DNA from: Erysipelotrichaceae bacterium
GTDB lineage: Bacteria > Bacillota_I > Bacilli_A > Erysipelotrichales > Erysipelotrichaceae
DNA: 64,000 nt
Direction of reading: 5' to 3'
Assembly: GCA_017539025.1 (NCBI GenBank)
Contig: JAFYHT010000050.1
Location: 1 to 64,000, forward strand
Part shown: positions 63,215 through 64,000 of the stretch, piece by piece
Layout: each line of letters begins with the position of its first letter
Position numbering within the stretch: position 1 is the stretch's first letter
The notes under the pieces: generated by a model
Seen by the model: only the letters and a program-made list of their open reading frames with translations
Database searches by the model: none
Told to the model about the DNA's origin: nothing
Made by a program: the position numbers and the translations under genes

Positions 63215-63703
63215 ATGAAAGAAAAAAGACAGTTAAAACAGGACCTGATCCTCGTACTCATCTGCATCCTGATCCTGATGATCGGGCTGGGAAGCTTCTT
63301 CATCGTGAGAACTTTGAAAGATCAAAGCATCCCCTGCGAAATGAAAGTATCGGAGAATCAGAAAGACATCGTCTTGCCGACAGACAAGAAGAATGATGAA
63401 GAGGAATACACGGAGCTGATGGGATTCGGCCGTCTGGATCTGAGTGAAAATGAACCCTTCATCTATCTGATCAATCCATCAGATAATCAGGTATACCTGA
63501 GTTTCGACGTTATCTATAACGGAGAGATCCTCTATCAGAGCGATCTGATTGCACCGGGCAAAATGGAAGAATTCAATGTCTGCAGCTGTTTAAATGCAGG
63601 TGAACACACGCTGACATACTCTATCTCATCCTACGACATGAACAATAAAAATATCCTCTGGTCCGGTGTACAGCAGAATCAGGATATCCTGATCAGAAAG
63701 TAA
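63215..63703 (+). CDS. Membrane-anchored extracellular protein of unknown function
   Basis: 162 residues. Short basic start (MKEKRQLKQD), one hydrophobic helix (about 11-31), then an extracellular beta-rich domain. Visible pattern: LINPSDNQVYLSFDVIYNG, LYQSDLIAPGKMEEFNV and LNAGEHTLTYSISSYDMN, resembling an Ig-like or pilus-accessory fold in which two strands frame the GKM turn. No family I can name securely. AAGGAG precedes the ATG. Coupled to the next gene with a 13-base gap, and shares the promoter box of the WXG100 operon. Confidence 0.65.
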   Translation: MKEKRQLKQDLILVLICILILMIGLGSFFIVRTLKDQSIPCEMKVSENQKDIVLPTDKKNDEEEYTELMGFGRLDLSENEPFIYLINPSDNQVYLSFDVIYNGEILYQSDLIAPGKMEEFNVCSCLNAGEHTLTYSISSYDMNNKNILWSGVQQNQDILIRK

Positions 63704-63716
63704 AGGAGCTTAAATT

Positions 63717-64000
63717 TTGAAAAAGATCATAACATTATTATTCGTATCATTGCTGATGATCGCGGTACCGTCAAATATTTTTGCCGATCAGAACGACAAT
63801 GAAGTAAGCGGTGAAGAAACGAGTGTTGAACTCTATGCGAATATCGCATCGCAATACACCGTCAAACTGCCGCTCAGAGTCGATGTGACAAACACTTCTA
63901 CGACATTCAATGTTTTCGCAAAAGGATCCATTGCTGCCGATAAGCAGCTGGACATCGCCTATGGAAGCGGAACACACACCCTGCACGACACCACTTCAGG
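63717..64000 (+). CDS. Secreted protein of unknown function (3' end outside window)
   Basis: Starts at TTG 63717 with AAAGGAG before it and runs open to the edge (94 codons visible). The N-terminus KKIITLLFVSLLMIAVPSNI with FADQ is a clear signal peptide, cleavage near A24. The mature part begins with an acidic spacer and a beta-rich segment (YTVKLPLRVDVTNTSTTFNV). This strand pattern recurs in secreted fibre- or matrix-like proteins of Bacillota, but I cannot name the family. It is paired with the membrane protein just upstream and probably co-regulated with type VII secretion. Confidence 0.65.
   Translation, partial: MKKIITLLFVSLLMIAVPSNIFADQNDNEVSGEETSVELYANIASQYTVKLPLRVDVTNTSTTFNVFAKGSIAADKQLDIAYGSGTHTLHDTTS

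Overview
The window looks like chromosomal DNA of a low-to-mid GC member of the Bacillota, and Erysipelotrichales or a close relative is my best guess. This rests on gene content and order, not a database search: the MnmL/MnmM pair, HprK next to Lgt and a PpaX-like phosphatase, a WXG100/EssC secretion locus, UgpC/MalFG-type sugar importers, CcpA-type control and good Shine-Dalgarno sites in operons. About 45 genes are convincing. Two run off the edges (hsdS at the left, a secreted-protein gene at the right).

Region 1 (1-10.1 kb, mostly minus strand) is an accessory island. It carries a type I restriction-modification set (hsdR-hsdM-hsdS), then a plasmid-like backbone: MobL-family relaxase, ribbon-helix-helix partner, ParB, ParA, a DUF3970-like protein and a phage-replisome-organizer-type replication protein. 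Non-coding parts hold palindromes, an oriT-like hairpin, helically phased repeats inside rep and an attenuator-like hairpin in the rep leader. No integrase is visible.

Region 2 (10.2-20.7 kb) is housekeeping. A tightly overlapping operon encodes an ASCH-PHP phosphatase fusion, SerC, SerA and a ParB/sulfiredoxin-fold protein, and looks like a serine pathway without classical SerB. It is followed by a zinc-dependent phospholipase C-like protein, an Atg22-like MFS transporter, MnmL/MnmM (wobble uridine modification), an anchored DUF4015 glycosidase-like protein, a structured non-coding element and a metallophosphoesterase that has lost metal ligands.

Region 3 (20.7-27.1 kb, minus) is a compact type VII-like secretion locus: two WXG100 proteins, a large unknown lipoprotein, EssC-like ATPase and a YukD/EsaB-like protein. 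Its promoter/leader recurs almost unchanged at 63.16 kb, before a membrane protein and a secreted protein of unknown function (region 6).

Region 4 (27.2-41.8 kb) is a beta-glucan/cellodextrin locus. A surface lipoprotein GH5 endoglucanase cuts the polymer, a lipoprotein binding protein with two permeases and an MsmK/UgpC ATPase imports oligomers, and two GH94 phosphorylases, a cytoplasmic GH5 and an aldose epimerase process them under a LacI regulator. The divergent promoter region has a perfect operator palindrome, a second operator-like site and a cre. A nitroreductase gene ends this cluster.

Region 5 (41.8-62 kb) holds core genes: ABC exporter, pgk-tpiA-eno, yigZ, upp, and an overlapping operon HD-CmpB-uvrA-hprK-lgt/ppaX (the last a gene fusion), then TraB-family protein, nucleoside hydrolase, CPBP protease, tRNA-Val and tRNA-Thr. 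Directly downstream of tRNA-Thr lies a roughly 1-kb mini-element bounded by a repeat of the tRNA 3' end, with one P-loop gene and the same palindrome as the mobilisation island. Methyltransferase, QueT, zinc-ribbon protein and alanine racemase follow.

Across the window at least ten genes have a -10 box only 6-7 bases before ATG and no Shine-Dalgarno site, so leaderless mRNAs seem common here.
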